Positions 18,342-26,456 of a stretch of DNA of 64,000 nt are shown here, piece after piece. Source of the DNA: Cellulomonas avistercoris (GTDB taxonomy: Bacteria; Actinomycetota; Actinomycetes; Actinomycetales; Cellulomonadaceae). The DNA is taken from assembly GCF_014836445.1 (NCBI RefSeq), contig NZ_JACSQV010000010.1, forward strand, positions 62,001 through 126,000, given 5' to 3'. How positions within the stretch are numbered: the stretch's first letter is position 1; every line of letters begins with the position of its first letter. Position numbers and translations under genes: made by a program. The notes beneath the pieces were generated by a model, which worked only from the letters and a program-made list of their open reading frames with translations, did no database searches and was not told the origin of the DNA.

Positions 18342-18395
18342 GAGACCGGGCTGGGACGTCGCAAGCGTCGCCGTGCGACGACTCAGGCCGGTCTC
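18342..18395. repeat. GAGACCGG dispersed hairpin repeat, copy 2
   Basis: Arms 18342-18353 and 18384-18395 pair over 12 positions with one mismatch. An inner stem of 7 bp (18357-18363 with 18374-18380) is also possible. It sits between the convergent MFS and siderophore-interacting protein genes. The inner stem differs in sequence from that of copy 3 while keeping its pairing. Confidence 0.65.
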
Positions 18396-18402
18396 ACGGT
18401 GA

Positions 18403-18427
18403 GCGGTCCCCCCGGTGGGGGGACCGC
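18403..18427. terminator. Bidirectional hairpin terminator
   Basis: Bases 18403-18413 and 18417-18427 form a perfect 11-bp stem with a 3-nt loop between convergent genes. It is very GC-rich and lacks a U-tract. Confidence 0.6.
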
Positions 18428-18440
18428 GGGCGGTGAGACG

Positions 18441-19421
18441 TCAGTTCGCCTCGCACTTCCCCTGGCGCCAGTAGCCCATGAACGCGACGGCCTTGCGGTC
18501 GACGCCGCAGCCGGTCACCAGGTGGCGGCGCAGGGTCTTGATGACGCCGGCCTCGCCCGCGAGCCACGCGTACAGGTGCGCCTCGGCGGCCAGGGGCGCG
18601 CCGGTCGTGTAGTCGATCGGCACCTCCCACAGCATGCCGGCGTCGATGTCGACGTCCTCGAGCTCGGCGTCGGGGGCGGGCGCCTGGCCGGGGAGCAGGC
18701 GCGCGGCGGCGGCCTGGACGCCCGGGACCAGCAGCTCGCCGTGCGCGCGGCCGTCGCGGCCGAGCCAGTGCACGTGCACGCCCTCGGGCGCGTCCAGGTC
18801 GAGGCGGTCGTCGGACCACGGCATCTCGATGAGGACCTCGCCGCGGGCGCCGCGCGGCAGGCGCTCGACGATGCCCGCGATGGCGGGCAGGGCCGTCTCG
18901 TCGCCGGCGATGAGCAGGCGGTCGGTGCGCGCGGGCGGCACGAAGTCGACGCCGCCGTGCGGGCCGACGTGGTCGGCGTTGGGGCCCATGACGACGAGCT
19001 CGTCGCCGACCTGCGTGGTCGACGCCCAGCGCGACGCCGGGCCGGTGTCGCCGTGCAGCACGATGTCGACGTCGAGCTCGCGCGGGTGGGGACGCACGCC
19101 GCGCGCCGTGTAGGTGCGCATCGGGTGGCGGCGGTCGTCGGGCAGCGCGCGCCACGAGCCGTACCAGTCACCGGTGCGGCCGAGGTCGATGAGGTCCGCG
19201 TACGGCGCGCCCGTGACGGGCAGGAAGAACTTGATGCGCTGGTCGAACCCGTTGTCCGCGAAGCGGTCGAGGTCGTCGCCCGTGAACGTGACCCGCAGCA
19301 GGCTGGGGCACAGCCGCTGCAGCGCGGCGACGCGCACGTGGAACATGCGGAACGGGGACGCCGCAGGTGCGGTCGTCTCGGCGGCCGTCGCAGCGGCAGC
19401 GGTCACGGGGGCCTCGGTCAC
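18441..19421 (-). CDS. Siderophore-interacting FAD-binding ferric reductase (SIP/ViuB family)
   Basis: This 326-residue cytoplasmic flavoprotein probably reduces ferric siderophores to release iron. The N-terminal FAD-binding barrel (about 25-150) contains RVTFTGDDLDRF and the flavin motif MRTYTARG. The C-terminal NAD(P)H-type domain has IAGDETALPAI and ends with MGYWRQGK, both characteristic of the family. The Ala-rich first 22 residues are an unusual low-complexity extension. An IdeR/DtxR-type iron box lies 11 nt upstream of the start, so iron repression is likely. Confidence 0.93.
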   Translation of the reverse strand: MTEAPVTAAAATAAETTAPAASPFRMFHVRVAALQRLCPSLLRVTFTGDDLDRFADNGFDQRIKFFLPVTGAPYADLIDLGRTGDWYGSWRALPDDRRHPMRTYTARGVRPHPRELDVDIVLHGDTGPASRWASTTQVGDELVVMGPNADHVGPHGGVDFVPPARTDRLLIAGDETALPAIAGIVERLPRGARGEVLIEMPWSDDRLDLDAPEGVHVHWLGRDGRAHGELLVPGVQAAAARLLPGQAPAPDAELEDVDIDAGMLWEVPIDYTTGAPLAAEAHLYAWLAGEAGVIKTLRRHLVTGCGVDRKAVAFMGYWRQGKCEAN

Positions 19422-19431
19422 GCCGTCAGCA

Positions 19432-19450
19432 TAAGGTGAGGCTTACCTGA
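19432..19450 (-). promoter_or_regulatory. IdeR/DtxR-type iron box
   Basis: The 19-bp sequence TAAGGTGAGGCTTACCTGA is close to the DtxR/IdeR consensus palindrome (TTAGGTTAGGCTAACCTAA). It lies directly upstream of the siderophore-interacting protein gene. Binding of iron-loaded repressor here would block the promoter. Confidence 0.8.
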
Positions 19451-19471
19451 TCGCGCAACCCCCGTCTCACG

Positions 19472-20737
19472 TCAGGCGGTGCACACGCCGGGCAGCGTCT
19501 CGGCGCCGAGCGCGTCCGTGCCGCCCGTGCCGTCGCCGGGGCCGACCGTGCCGTCGTCGCCCGCGCCTCCCGCAGGCGGGGTGGCCGCCCCTCCCGCGGG
19601 CGGGGTCGCCGCCTCACCCTGGCCGGCGTCGACCTCCGGGGCGGTCGGCTGCAGCGCCGCGGGCGGCTGGTCCGCGGCGAGCCGCTGCCAGATCTCGTCG
19701 GCGGCGGACGTCCACTCGACGCGGTTCGGGTCGCTCGCGGCCGCGGTCACCGGCACACCCGTGAAGACGACGCGCGTGCGGTCGATGCCGCGCAGGGAGT
19801 AGCCGAACGCGGCGAGCCGCACCGGGTCCGCGAGCTCGGGGTCGGCAGTGAGCGCACCGAGCACCGCGCGCGCGACCCCGTACAGCTCGCCCGCATCGCC
19901 CAGCACGTCCTTCGCCAGCAGCTCGCGCACCGCGGCCTGCACGAAGGCCTGCTGGCGCGTGATGCGCGTCAGGTCGCTGCCCATCTCCAGGCCCATCCCG
20001 GTGCCGTGCCGCGCGCGCAGGAACCCGATGGACTGCCACCCGTCGAGCCGCTGGTCGCCTGCAGGCAGGTGCAGGTCGCCGTACCGCGGGTCCTCGTCGA
20101 CCGGGTCCGGCAGGCACATGCGCACGCCCCCGAGCGCGTCGACGACGTCGATCACGCCCGTCATCCGCACCACCAGGTGGTGCGTCACGGTGACGCCCGT
20201 CAGCGACTGGACGGTGCCGATCGTGCACGCGGCCGCGTGGTCGCTGCTCCCCTGCGGGCCGGCGCCGATCGAGAAGGCCTCGTTGAACATCGTGTGCCGG
20301 GCGCGCGACCGGTCGCCGTCGGGCAGCAGGCACTCGGGCACGTCGACGAGCGAGTCGCGCGGGATCGACACGACCTCCGCCCACGTCCGGTCCCCCGACA
20401 CGTGCACGAGCATCGTCGAGTCGGACCGCATCCCCGGGGCCGCACCCGCGAGCGCCGCGTTCTCCTCGTCGCGCACGTCGGTGCCCATGACGAGGATGTT
20501 CATGGCCGCGCCCGCGAACGGGTCGTCGGGCGGCGCGGTCGTGGCCGCCGGCGAGGGCGCCGAGAGCACGAGGTCCTCGGCGGCGCTCACGTCCAGGCGT
20601 CCGCGCAGGTCCAGGTAGACGGCCGCCGCGCCGGACGCGACCGTCACGAGCACAGCCACCAGGACGATCGCAGGCCCCCGCGCCGTGGTCGCGGGCACGC
20701 GTGCGTGCCGTGGGCCGGGACGCACGCTGCTGGTCAC
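19472..20737 (-). CDS. LytR-CpsA-Psr (LCP) family cell-wall polymer ligase
   Basis: This 421-residue protein likely attaches a lipid-linked cell-wall polymer to peptidoglycan. It has a short cytoplasmic tail, one membrane anchor (about 21-45) and an extracytoplasmic LCP domain with MGTDVRDEE, GMRSDSTMLVHV, SIPRDSLVD and FLRARHG; the arginines and aspartates that bind the pyrophosphate lipid are present. The C-terminus (about 370-421) is low-complexity, with two adjacent ATPPAGGA repeats and a Gly-rich tail ending in a cysteine-containing segment. It is transcribed towards the iron-regulated gene but has no overlap with it. Confidence 0.9.
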   Translation of the reverse strand: MTSSVRPGPRHARVPATTARGPAIVLVAVLVTVASGAAAVYLDLRGRLDVSAAEDLVLSAPSPAATTAPPDDPFAGAAMNILVMGTDVRDEENAALAGAAPGMRSDSTMLVHVSGDRTWAEVVSIPRDSLVDVPECLLPDGDRSRARHTMFNEAFSIGAGPQGSSDHAAACTIGTVQSLTGVTVTHHLVVRMTGVIDVVDALGGVRMCLPDPVDEDPRYGDLHLPAGDQRLDGWQSIGFLRARHGTGMGLEMGSDLTRITRQQAFVQAAVRELLAKDVLGDAGELYGVARAVLGALTADPELADPVRLAAFGYSLRGIDRTRVVFTGVPVTAAASDPNRVEWTSAADEIWQRLAADQPPAALQPTAPEVDAGQGEAATPPAGGAATPPAGGAGDDGTVGPGDGTGGTDALGAETLPGVCTA

Positions 20738-20872
20738 GCACGTGAGGCTAGGGCTCCCGCCGGCCGCGAGGTGGGGCGTCGTGGGGCGGGTGCGTGAAGG
20801 TGTCGCGGAGGCGGCGCCACGGCCTCCCGGCGCCGACCGACGATCCCCCGGCGACGCCCGACGACGCCCGGG

Positions 20873-21238
20873 TCAGTCCTCCCAGGGCGGCGTCTCGTCG
20901 AGCTTCGCGTAGTACTTGGCGAGGTGGCTGCGCACCCGGTCACGGTCCTTGTCGGGCAGGTCGACGCCCCCGCGTGAGCCCTGCATGACGGCCGCCGCGG
21001 CGAACACCCCGCGCGGCACCGCGACGAGGTCGCCGTCCACGACGTCCGCGACGAGCAGCTTGTACGCCGTGAAGTTGTCCTTCTTCTCCGCGTCGTACCA
21101 GACGTGCGCGTCGCGGTACCGCTCGTTGGGCTCGTCCTGCGCGTCCGCCCACGTCCGCACGCGCCGTTCGGCCGCCGCACCGTCCCACTCGCGGTCGCGG
21201 TCGGCCAGGTCCAGGTCCTGGAAGGCGGTCACCGCCAT
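20873..21238 (-). CDS. Small orphan protein with a phage prohead-protein-like C-terminus
   Basis: This 121-residue protein is probably cytoplasmic. It contains AYKLLVADVVDGDLVAVPRGVFAA and a VMQGSRGGVDLPDKDRDRVRSHLAKYY region. From memory, a similar yKLp-aDv-dG-L-aVPRai-aAaa-lqGaRGGv pattern occurs near the C-terminus of some phage prohead-protease-like and related orphan proteins; no protease domain is present here. ATG 21238 has a strong GAGAGGAG ribosome-binding site. No phage genes are nearby. Function unknown. Confidence 0.75.
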   Translation of the reverse strand: MAVTAFQDLDLADRDREWDGAAAERRVRTWADAQDEPNERYRDAHVWYDAEKKDNFTAYKLLVADVVDGDLVAVPRGVFAAAAVMQGSRGGVDLPDKDRDRVRSHLAKYYAKLDETPPWED

Positions 21239-21284
21239 GGTCGCTCCTCTCGTTGCGTGCCTGCGCGCCCCCGACGGGCGCCCG

Positions 21285-22286
21285 TCACTCGCTCGGCGCC
21301 GCCGCGCGCAGCCGCTCCAGCAGCGGGCCGGCGGCCTCGTCGAGGAACCGCTGCTGCAGCGCATCGCCCACCTGGACGACGGCGACGTCCGTGAACCCGG
21401 CCTCCCAGTACGCGCTCACGGCCTCGACGACGGCGTCGAGGTCCGGCCCGCACGGGATCGACTCCGCGACGTCCTCGGGCCGGACGAACTGGCTCGCGGC
21501 GTCGAACGACTCGGTGGTCGGCAGGTCGGCGTTGACCTTCCAGCCCCCGCCGAACCACCGGAACTGCTCGTGGGCCCGCGCGACCGCCTCGTCACGGTCC
21601 GGGCCCCACGAGATCGGGATCTGGCCGATCTTGCGCGACGGCCCGATGACCTCGATCGCCTCGAGCCCCTCGCGGGCCTCGTCCCAGCTGTGCACGAGGT
21701 CGGCGTCGGGCTCGACGGCGATGAGGTGGTCCGCGAGCCCCGAGAACCGCGAGACCGACTGCGCGCCGGACACCGCGACACCGATCGGCACCGGCACCTC
21801 GGGGATGTCCCAGAGCTTCGCCGAGTCGACACGGAAGTGCGCGCCCTCGTACGTCACGCGGTCACCGGTGAGCAGCTCGTGGATGATCTCGAGCGCCTCC
21901 TCCAGCATGTCGTGCCGCTCGCCGACCGCGGGCCAGCGCTCGCCGACGACGTGCTCGTTGAGGTTCTCCCCGGCGCCGAGGCCCAGCGTGAAGCGGTCCT
22001 GCGAGAGCAGCGCCATCGTCGCCGCCTTCTGCGCCACGACCGCCGGGTGGTAGCGGACGGTCGGGCAGGTCACGTACGTCATGAGGTCGATGCGCTCGGT
22101 GGCCTGCGCGACGGCGCCCAGCACGCTCCACGCGTACGGCGCGTGGCCCTGCTCGTCGAGCCACGGGAAGTAGTGGTCGGACGACACGGCGAAGTCGAAG
22201 CCCAGCCGGTCGGCCTGCTGCGCGTACCGCACGAGCTCGCGCGGACCGGACTGCTCGGTCATGAGGGTGTACCCGAATCGCGTCAC
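21285..22286 (-). CDS. F420-dependent LLM-class oxidoreductase
   Basis: This 333-residue TIM-barrel enzyme belongs to the luciferase-like monooxygenase superfamily. The N-terminus TRFGYTLMTEQSGPRELV, SSDHYFPW, VTCPTVRYHPAVVAQKAATMA and LGLGAGENLNEH motifs match the F420-linked glucose-6-phosphate dehydrogenase-like subgroup. The likely cofactor is coenzyme F420; the substrate is unknown. GTG 22286 is chosen because the family begins exactly at this point, although its ribosome-binding site (CGGAGG) is very close. The frame extends upstream as a shadow of the next gene. Confidence 0.88.
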   Translation of the reverse strand: MTRFGYTLMTEQSGPRELVRYAQQADRLGFDFAVSSDHYFPWLDEQGHAPYAWSVLGAVAQATERIDLMTYVTCPTVRYHPAVVAQKAATMALLSQDRFTLGLGAGENLNEHVVGERWPAVGERHDMLEEALEIIHELLTGDRVTYEGAHFRVDSAKLWDIPEVPVPIGVAVSGAQSVSRFSGLADHLIAVEPDADLVHSWDEAREGLEAIEVIGPSRKIGQIPISWGPDRDEAVARAHEQFRWFGGGWKVNADLPTTESFDAASQFVRPEDVAESIPCGPDLDAVVEAVSAYWEAGFTDVAVVQVGDALQQRFLDEAAGPLLERLRAAAPSE

Positions 22287-22333
22287 CCTCCGAGCCTCAC
22301 CCGACGCGCGCGATCCGGCATCCGGAGACGACG

Positions 22334-23536
22334 TCAGACCGCCGAGGTCCCGAACGTCAGACCGAGCAGGTACGTGACCGCGGCGGCGCCGTACCCGATC
22401 GCGAGCTGCCGCAGCGCGCGCTTCACCGGCGACGCCCCGGACAGCAGGCCCACCACCGAGCCCGTGCCGATCAGCGCGACGCCGACGAGCCCGCACGACC
22501 ACGCGACGGCGGTGAACCCCGTGGCACCGAAGAGGTAGGGCAGCACGGGGATGAGCGCGCCGGAGGCGAAGAAGCAGAAGCTCGCCATCGCGGCGCCCCA
22601 CGCGGTGCCGACCGACTCGTGCTCGTCGCGCGCCGGGGCCGGGGGCGCGGGCTGCGCCGAGGCGGCCGGCCCGTCCGCGCCGTCGCCGACGCCGCCGGTC
22701 GGCAGCGTGGTCGTCGTGCGCAGCAGCGACGCGTCGACCGCCTGCTGGGCCTCGTACTGCTGGAGCGACGCGAGCACGACGTCGGCCCGTGCGTGGGCGT
22801 CGTCCGCGCTCATGCCGCGCGCGCGGTAGACCAGCGCGAGCTCGTTGGCGGCGACGTCGAGGTGCGCGAGCGCCGTGGCGGCGTCGGCGGCGGGCCGCGA
22901 CGCCTCGAGCAGCTCCCGCTGCGAACGCACGGAGACGTACTCGCCGGCCGCCATGGACAGCGCCCCCGCGAGCAGCCCCGCCAGGCCGGTGAGCAGCACG
23001 GTGGACGCCCCGACGCCGCTGGCACCGATGCCCAGGACGAGCGCGAGGTTCGACACGAGCCCGTCGTTGGCACCGAACACCGCGGCACGGAACGTGCCCG
23101 AGATCTGCTGGCGCCCCCGCATGGCCAGGCCGCGGACGACCTCCTCGTGGATCTGCTCGTCGGCCGCCATGCGGGGCGTCGCCTCGGCGTCCTGCCCGTA
23201 CACCGACCGCGCCTCGGCCCGCTGCGCGAGCGCGTAGACCCACACGGACCCGAAGCGCCGCGCGAGCCAGCCGAGCATGCGCGTGCGCCAGTCGCCACGC
23301 ACGGGCCGGCCGACGTCGTCGCCCAGCAGGTCGAGCCAGTGCACCTCGTGGCGCCGCTCCGCCTCCGCGAGCGCGACGAGGATCTCGTGCTCCTCACCGG
23401 TGCGACGTGACGCGAGGTCCCGGTACACGGCGGCCTCGGCACGCTCGTCGGCGAGGTTGCGCCGCCACCGGCGCAGCTGCGCCGAGGACGGACGCGGGCG
23501 GCCGTCCGGGCCGGTGGGGGCGGTGCGGGAAGGCAT
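22334..23536 (-). CDS. MbfA-like ferritin-domain VIT1/CCC1 iron exporter
   Basis: This 400-residue protein fuses an N-terminal ferritin-like domain (about 20-150) to a VIT1-type membrane transporter (about 155-400). Ferritin-like metal ligands appear as ERAEAAVY, EAERRHEVHW and DEQIHEEVVRG. The transporter part has FGANDGLVSNLALVLG, AAGEYVSVRSQRE and five hydrophobic segments. By analogy with MbfA it would export Fe2+ (or Mn2+) and limit iron and peroxide stress. A Pro/Ala-rich linker of about 30 residues lies near residue 300. ATG 23536 follows AGGAGCTCG. Confidence 0.9.
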   Translation of the reverse strand: MPSRTAPTGPDGRPRPSSAQLRRWRRNLADERAEAAVYRDLASRRTGEEHEILVALAEAERRHEVHWLDLLGDDVGRPVRGDWRTRMLGWLARRFGSVWVYALAQRAEARSVYGQDAEATPRMAADEQIHEEVVRGLAMRGRQQISGTFRAAVFGANDGLVSNLALVLGIGASGVGASTVLLTGLAGLLAGALSMAAGEYVSVRSQRELLEASRPAADAATALAHLDVAANELALVYRARGMSADDAHARADVVLASLQQYEAQQAVDASLLRTTTTLPTGGVGDGADGPAASAQPAPPAPARDEHESVGTAWGAAMASFCFFASGALIPVLPYLFGATGFTAVAWSCGLVGVALIGTGSVVGLLSGASPVKRALRQLAIGYGAAAVTYLLGLTFGTSAV

Positions 23537-23714
23537 CGAGCTCCTGGGACGACGTGACGGGGTGCAGCGGCACGCTAGCGGGCCGCCGCGGGTTGCGAGG
23601 ACGGGCGGCGCAGGAGTGCCGACACCCGTCACGAGGCGTTCCGGGCGTCCGAACAGTGGCGCTTCACCCGGTACCGCGTGAGCGCACCGTCCCCGGACCC
23701 CCGATACTTCCAAC

Positions 23715-26402
23715 ATGACGGCCGAGGCGTCGGCGTCCGGCGAGCCCGGGCGCGACGCGGGGGCGGCCGGGGCGTCGGCGCGACCGCCCCTGCACATGCC
23801 CGGGAGCGCGGTGGTCCGCGCGCGCCTGCTCGCGCGGCTCGACCGCACGCAGAAGGTCGCCGTGGTCCGCGCCGCCACCGGTTACGGGCGCACCACGCTC
23901 GTCTCGCAGTGGGCCGACGCCCAGCGCGCGGCGGGCCACCCGGTCGCGTGGACCGCGCGGCCGTGGAACCGCGACGACCCGTGGTCGGCCGTGCGCGACG
24001 CGCTGGCGTCCGCGCTCCGCGAGCACGGCGTCGACGTCGCCGGAGCGATGTGGCCCGACGCGCTCGCGGCCGCGATCGACGCGGTCGGGGGCCCGGTGGT
24101 CCTCGTGGTGGACGACGCGGACGAGCTGGACGACCCCGACACGGTCAAGGCCCTGGCCGAGCTGCTCGCGACGTCGCCCGCACTGCGGGTCGTGCTCGTC
24201 ACGGGCCCGCGCTACCCGATGCTGCCGACCGGTCCGCAGCACCCCGTCCTGACGGCCGTCGGCCACCCGCTGCCGGTCCTCACGCTCACGGCGCGCGACC
24301 TCGAGCTCACGGCCGACGAGCTGCGCGCCGCGATCGCCTCGTGGGGTCACGACGTCGACGACGCGCACCTGGAGTACCTGGTCGAGCTCGTGGGCGGCTG
24401 GCCGCTGCTCGCGCGCACCGTGCTCGACGACACGCGACCCGACGACGAGCACCTCGCCACCGCCGCGGCGTACGCCTTCATCCGTGACGTGGTCGTGCCG
24501 TCGGTCGGCGACACGGACCTCCTCGAGATCGCGATGCTCGTGGCCACGGCGGGCGAGCCGACGCCGGAGACCGTGCGCCTGGTGCTCAGCACGGCCGGGC
24601 TCGAGGTGGGTCTCGACGACCCCGTCGACACCCTCCTGAGGCTCGAGGCCGTCGGCATCGCCGTGCGCGACCGCGAGCGCAGCGGCGCCGCCGCCCCCAG
24701 CAGCTGGCACGTCCCGGCGCTGCTGCAGGAGGTCCTGCGCCGTGAGCTGGAGCGGCGGGAGCCCGACCGCGCGGTCGCGATGCACCGGGCCCTGTCCCGC
24801 GCCGCGCTCCGCGCCCACCCCCCGGACCCGCGGCGCGCCGTCGAGCACGCCGCCCGGGCGCACGACTGGACGCTGCTGGAGACCTGCTGGCTGGACTTCG
24901 GCACGTACCTGGTCGCGACGGGCGGTCCCGACGTCGACGCCGTGTACAGCGCGGTCCCCGACGACGTCGCCGCCACGTCGACCGTGCTGGCCCTGGCTCG
25001 TGCGACGACGCGTCGCACGCCCGAGGAGCGCGCGGACGCGCGCGAGCTGGTGCTCGGGCTCATGACGGAGCTGGGCTCGCTCGCGCTCGACGGCGCCTGG
25101 CGCAGCCGCACGGCCGCCGGCCGCTGGACCGGTGCGGCCGCAGCGCTCGTGGCGGCGCGCGCCCGCGGCGACATGCGGCGGGCGATGACCATCATGCGCG
25201 ACACCGAGGTCGCTGCCGCCCGCGCGGGCGTCAAGGGCGGCACCGCGGGCCGCTCGTACTGGTGGTTCCTCGTGCAGGCGGGCCGCACGGCGCTGCTCGA
25301 GGGCGACCTGGGCGCGGCCCTCGACCTGCCGATGCGCGCCTACGAGCTCGCGGACCCGTACCGGGCGCCGGACGTGCGCGCGGCCGCGGCCGGGCACGTC
25401 GCGCTCGTGCACGCGCTCGACGGGATGCTCGTCGACGCCGACCGGTGGCTCGTACGGCACGTGGAGGCGCTCGAACCCGAGTGGGAGGACGTCGTGCGCG
25501 ACACGGCGGCCGACGTGGCCGAGGCGATCCTCGCCACGGGTCGGCTCGACCGCGCGGCCACCGACGCGGCGCTGTCACGGCTCGAGCTGGAGGTGCGGGC
25601 GCCGGACGTGACCTGGCCCTTCCTGCTGCGGGCGCGCGTGCGGCGGGCCGTGCTGTTCGGCGACCCCGAGAGCGGCCTGGCCGAGCTCGAGCAGATCGAG
25701 CGCACCCGGCACTCCTGGCTGGAGCAGACCGTGACGGTGCAGCGGGCCTTCCTGCGGATGCGCGCGGAGCTGCTGATCGCGCTCGGGGAGATGCACCGGG
25801 TGGCGGACCTGCTGGCGGAGCCCGACCCGACGGGCGCGTGGAGCGACGTGCCCCGCGCACGCTGGCACCTGCTGACGGGCGACCCGCACGCGGCGATGCG
25901 GGCGGCCGTGCTCGGCGGGCGGCGTCGGCGCGTCAACCTGGGCGACCGCACCGACCTGCTGGTGCTCGAGGCGTGGGCCGCCCACGAGGTGCGGCAGCCG
26001 GTCCTCGCCGCGCGCGCGTTCCGCACGGCCCGCCGCCTCGCGGGTGAGCAGGGCGCGCTGCGCAGCTTCGCCCACCTGCCGCCGGACCTGCGCGACGAGC
26101 TGGCGGAGCAGTCCGGCCTGGGCTTCACCGAGGACGAGCTGGCACGGCTGGCGGCGACCGGTCGCGTCGTGCCGGAGCCGGGACGTCTGGTGCCGCTGAC
26201 CCCGCGCGAGCGCACCGTGCTGACGCTCCTCGACGAGCACGCCACGACCCGTGAGGTCGCGAACGCGCTGACCGTGTCCGTCAACACCGTGCGCAAGCAG
26301 GTGCTGAGCATCTACGCGAAGCTCGGCGTGCACGACCGCGAGTCCGCGCTGCGGCGTGCGCACGAGCTGGGGATCGTGAGCCCGGAGGACCCGGCACGGT
26401 GA
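23715..26402 (+). CDS. Large LuxR/MalT-type (LAL) ATPase-regulator with altered Walker A
   Basis: This 895-residue regulator has an N-terminal STAND-type ATPase region, a long helical (TPR-like) middle and a C-terminal LuxR helix-turn-helix (about 830-890: LTPRERTVLTLLDEHATTREVANAL, NTVRKQVLSIYAKLGV). Walker A reads ATGYGRTTL (54-62): R59 replaces the lysine. Walker B VVLVVDDADEL is at 128-137. MalT-type proteins normally use APxGYGKTTL. It is divergent from the MbfA-like gene. Its inducer and targets are unknown. ATP binding may be weakened or lost, so it might be ligand-driven without hydrolysis. Confidence 0.85.
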   Translation: MTAEASASGEPGRDAGAAGASARPPLHMPGSAVVRARLLARLDRTQKVAVVRAATGYGRTTLVSQWADAQRAAGHPVAWTARPWNRDDPWSAVRDALASALREHGVDVAGAMWPDALAAAIDAVGGPVVLVVDDADELDDPDTVKALAELLATSPALRVVLVTGPRYPMLPTGPQHPVLTAVGHPLPVLTLTARDLELTADELRAAIASWGHDVDDAHLEYLVELVGGWPLLARTVLDDTRPDDEHLATAAAYAFIRDVVVPSVGDTDLLEIAMLVATAGEPTPETVRLVLSTAGLEVGLDDPVDTLLRLEAVGIAVRDRERSGAAAPSSWHVPALLQEVLRRELERREPDRAVAMHRALSRAALRAHPPDPRRAVEHAARAHDWTLLETCWLDFGTYLVATGGPDVDAVYSAVPDDVAATSTVLALARATTRRTPEERADARELVLGLMTELGSLALDGAWRSRTAAGRWTGAAAALVAARARGDMRRAMTIMRDTEVAAARAGVKGGTAGRSYWWFLVQAGRTALLEGDLGAALDLPMRAYELADPYRAPDVRAAAAGHVALVHALDGMLVDADRWLVRHVEALEPEWEDVVRDTAADVAEAILATGRLDRAATDAALSRLELEVRAPDVTWPFLLRARVRRAVLFGDPESGLAELEQIERTRHSWLEQTVTVQRAFLRMRAELLIALGEMHRVADLLAEPDPTGAWSDVPRARWHLLTGDPHAAMRAAVLGGRRRRVNLGDRTDLLVLEAWAAHEVRQPVLAARAFRTARRLAGEQGALRSFAHLPPDLRDELAEQSGLGFTEDELARLAATGRVVPEPGRLVPLTPRERTVLTLLDEHATTREVANALTVSVNTVRKQVLSIYAKLGVHDRESALRRAHELGIVSPEDPAR

Positions 26403-26456
26403 TCCGCCGGTGCGTCGCCGGCCGCGGCTAGGGTCGACGCCGACGAGGAGGTCCGT

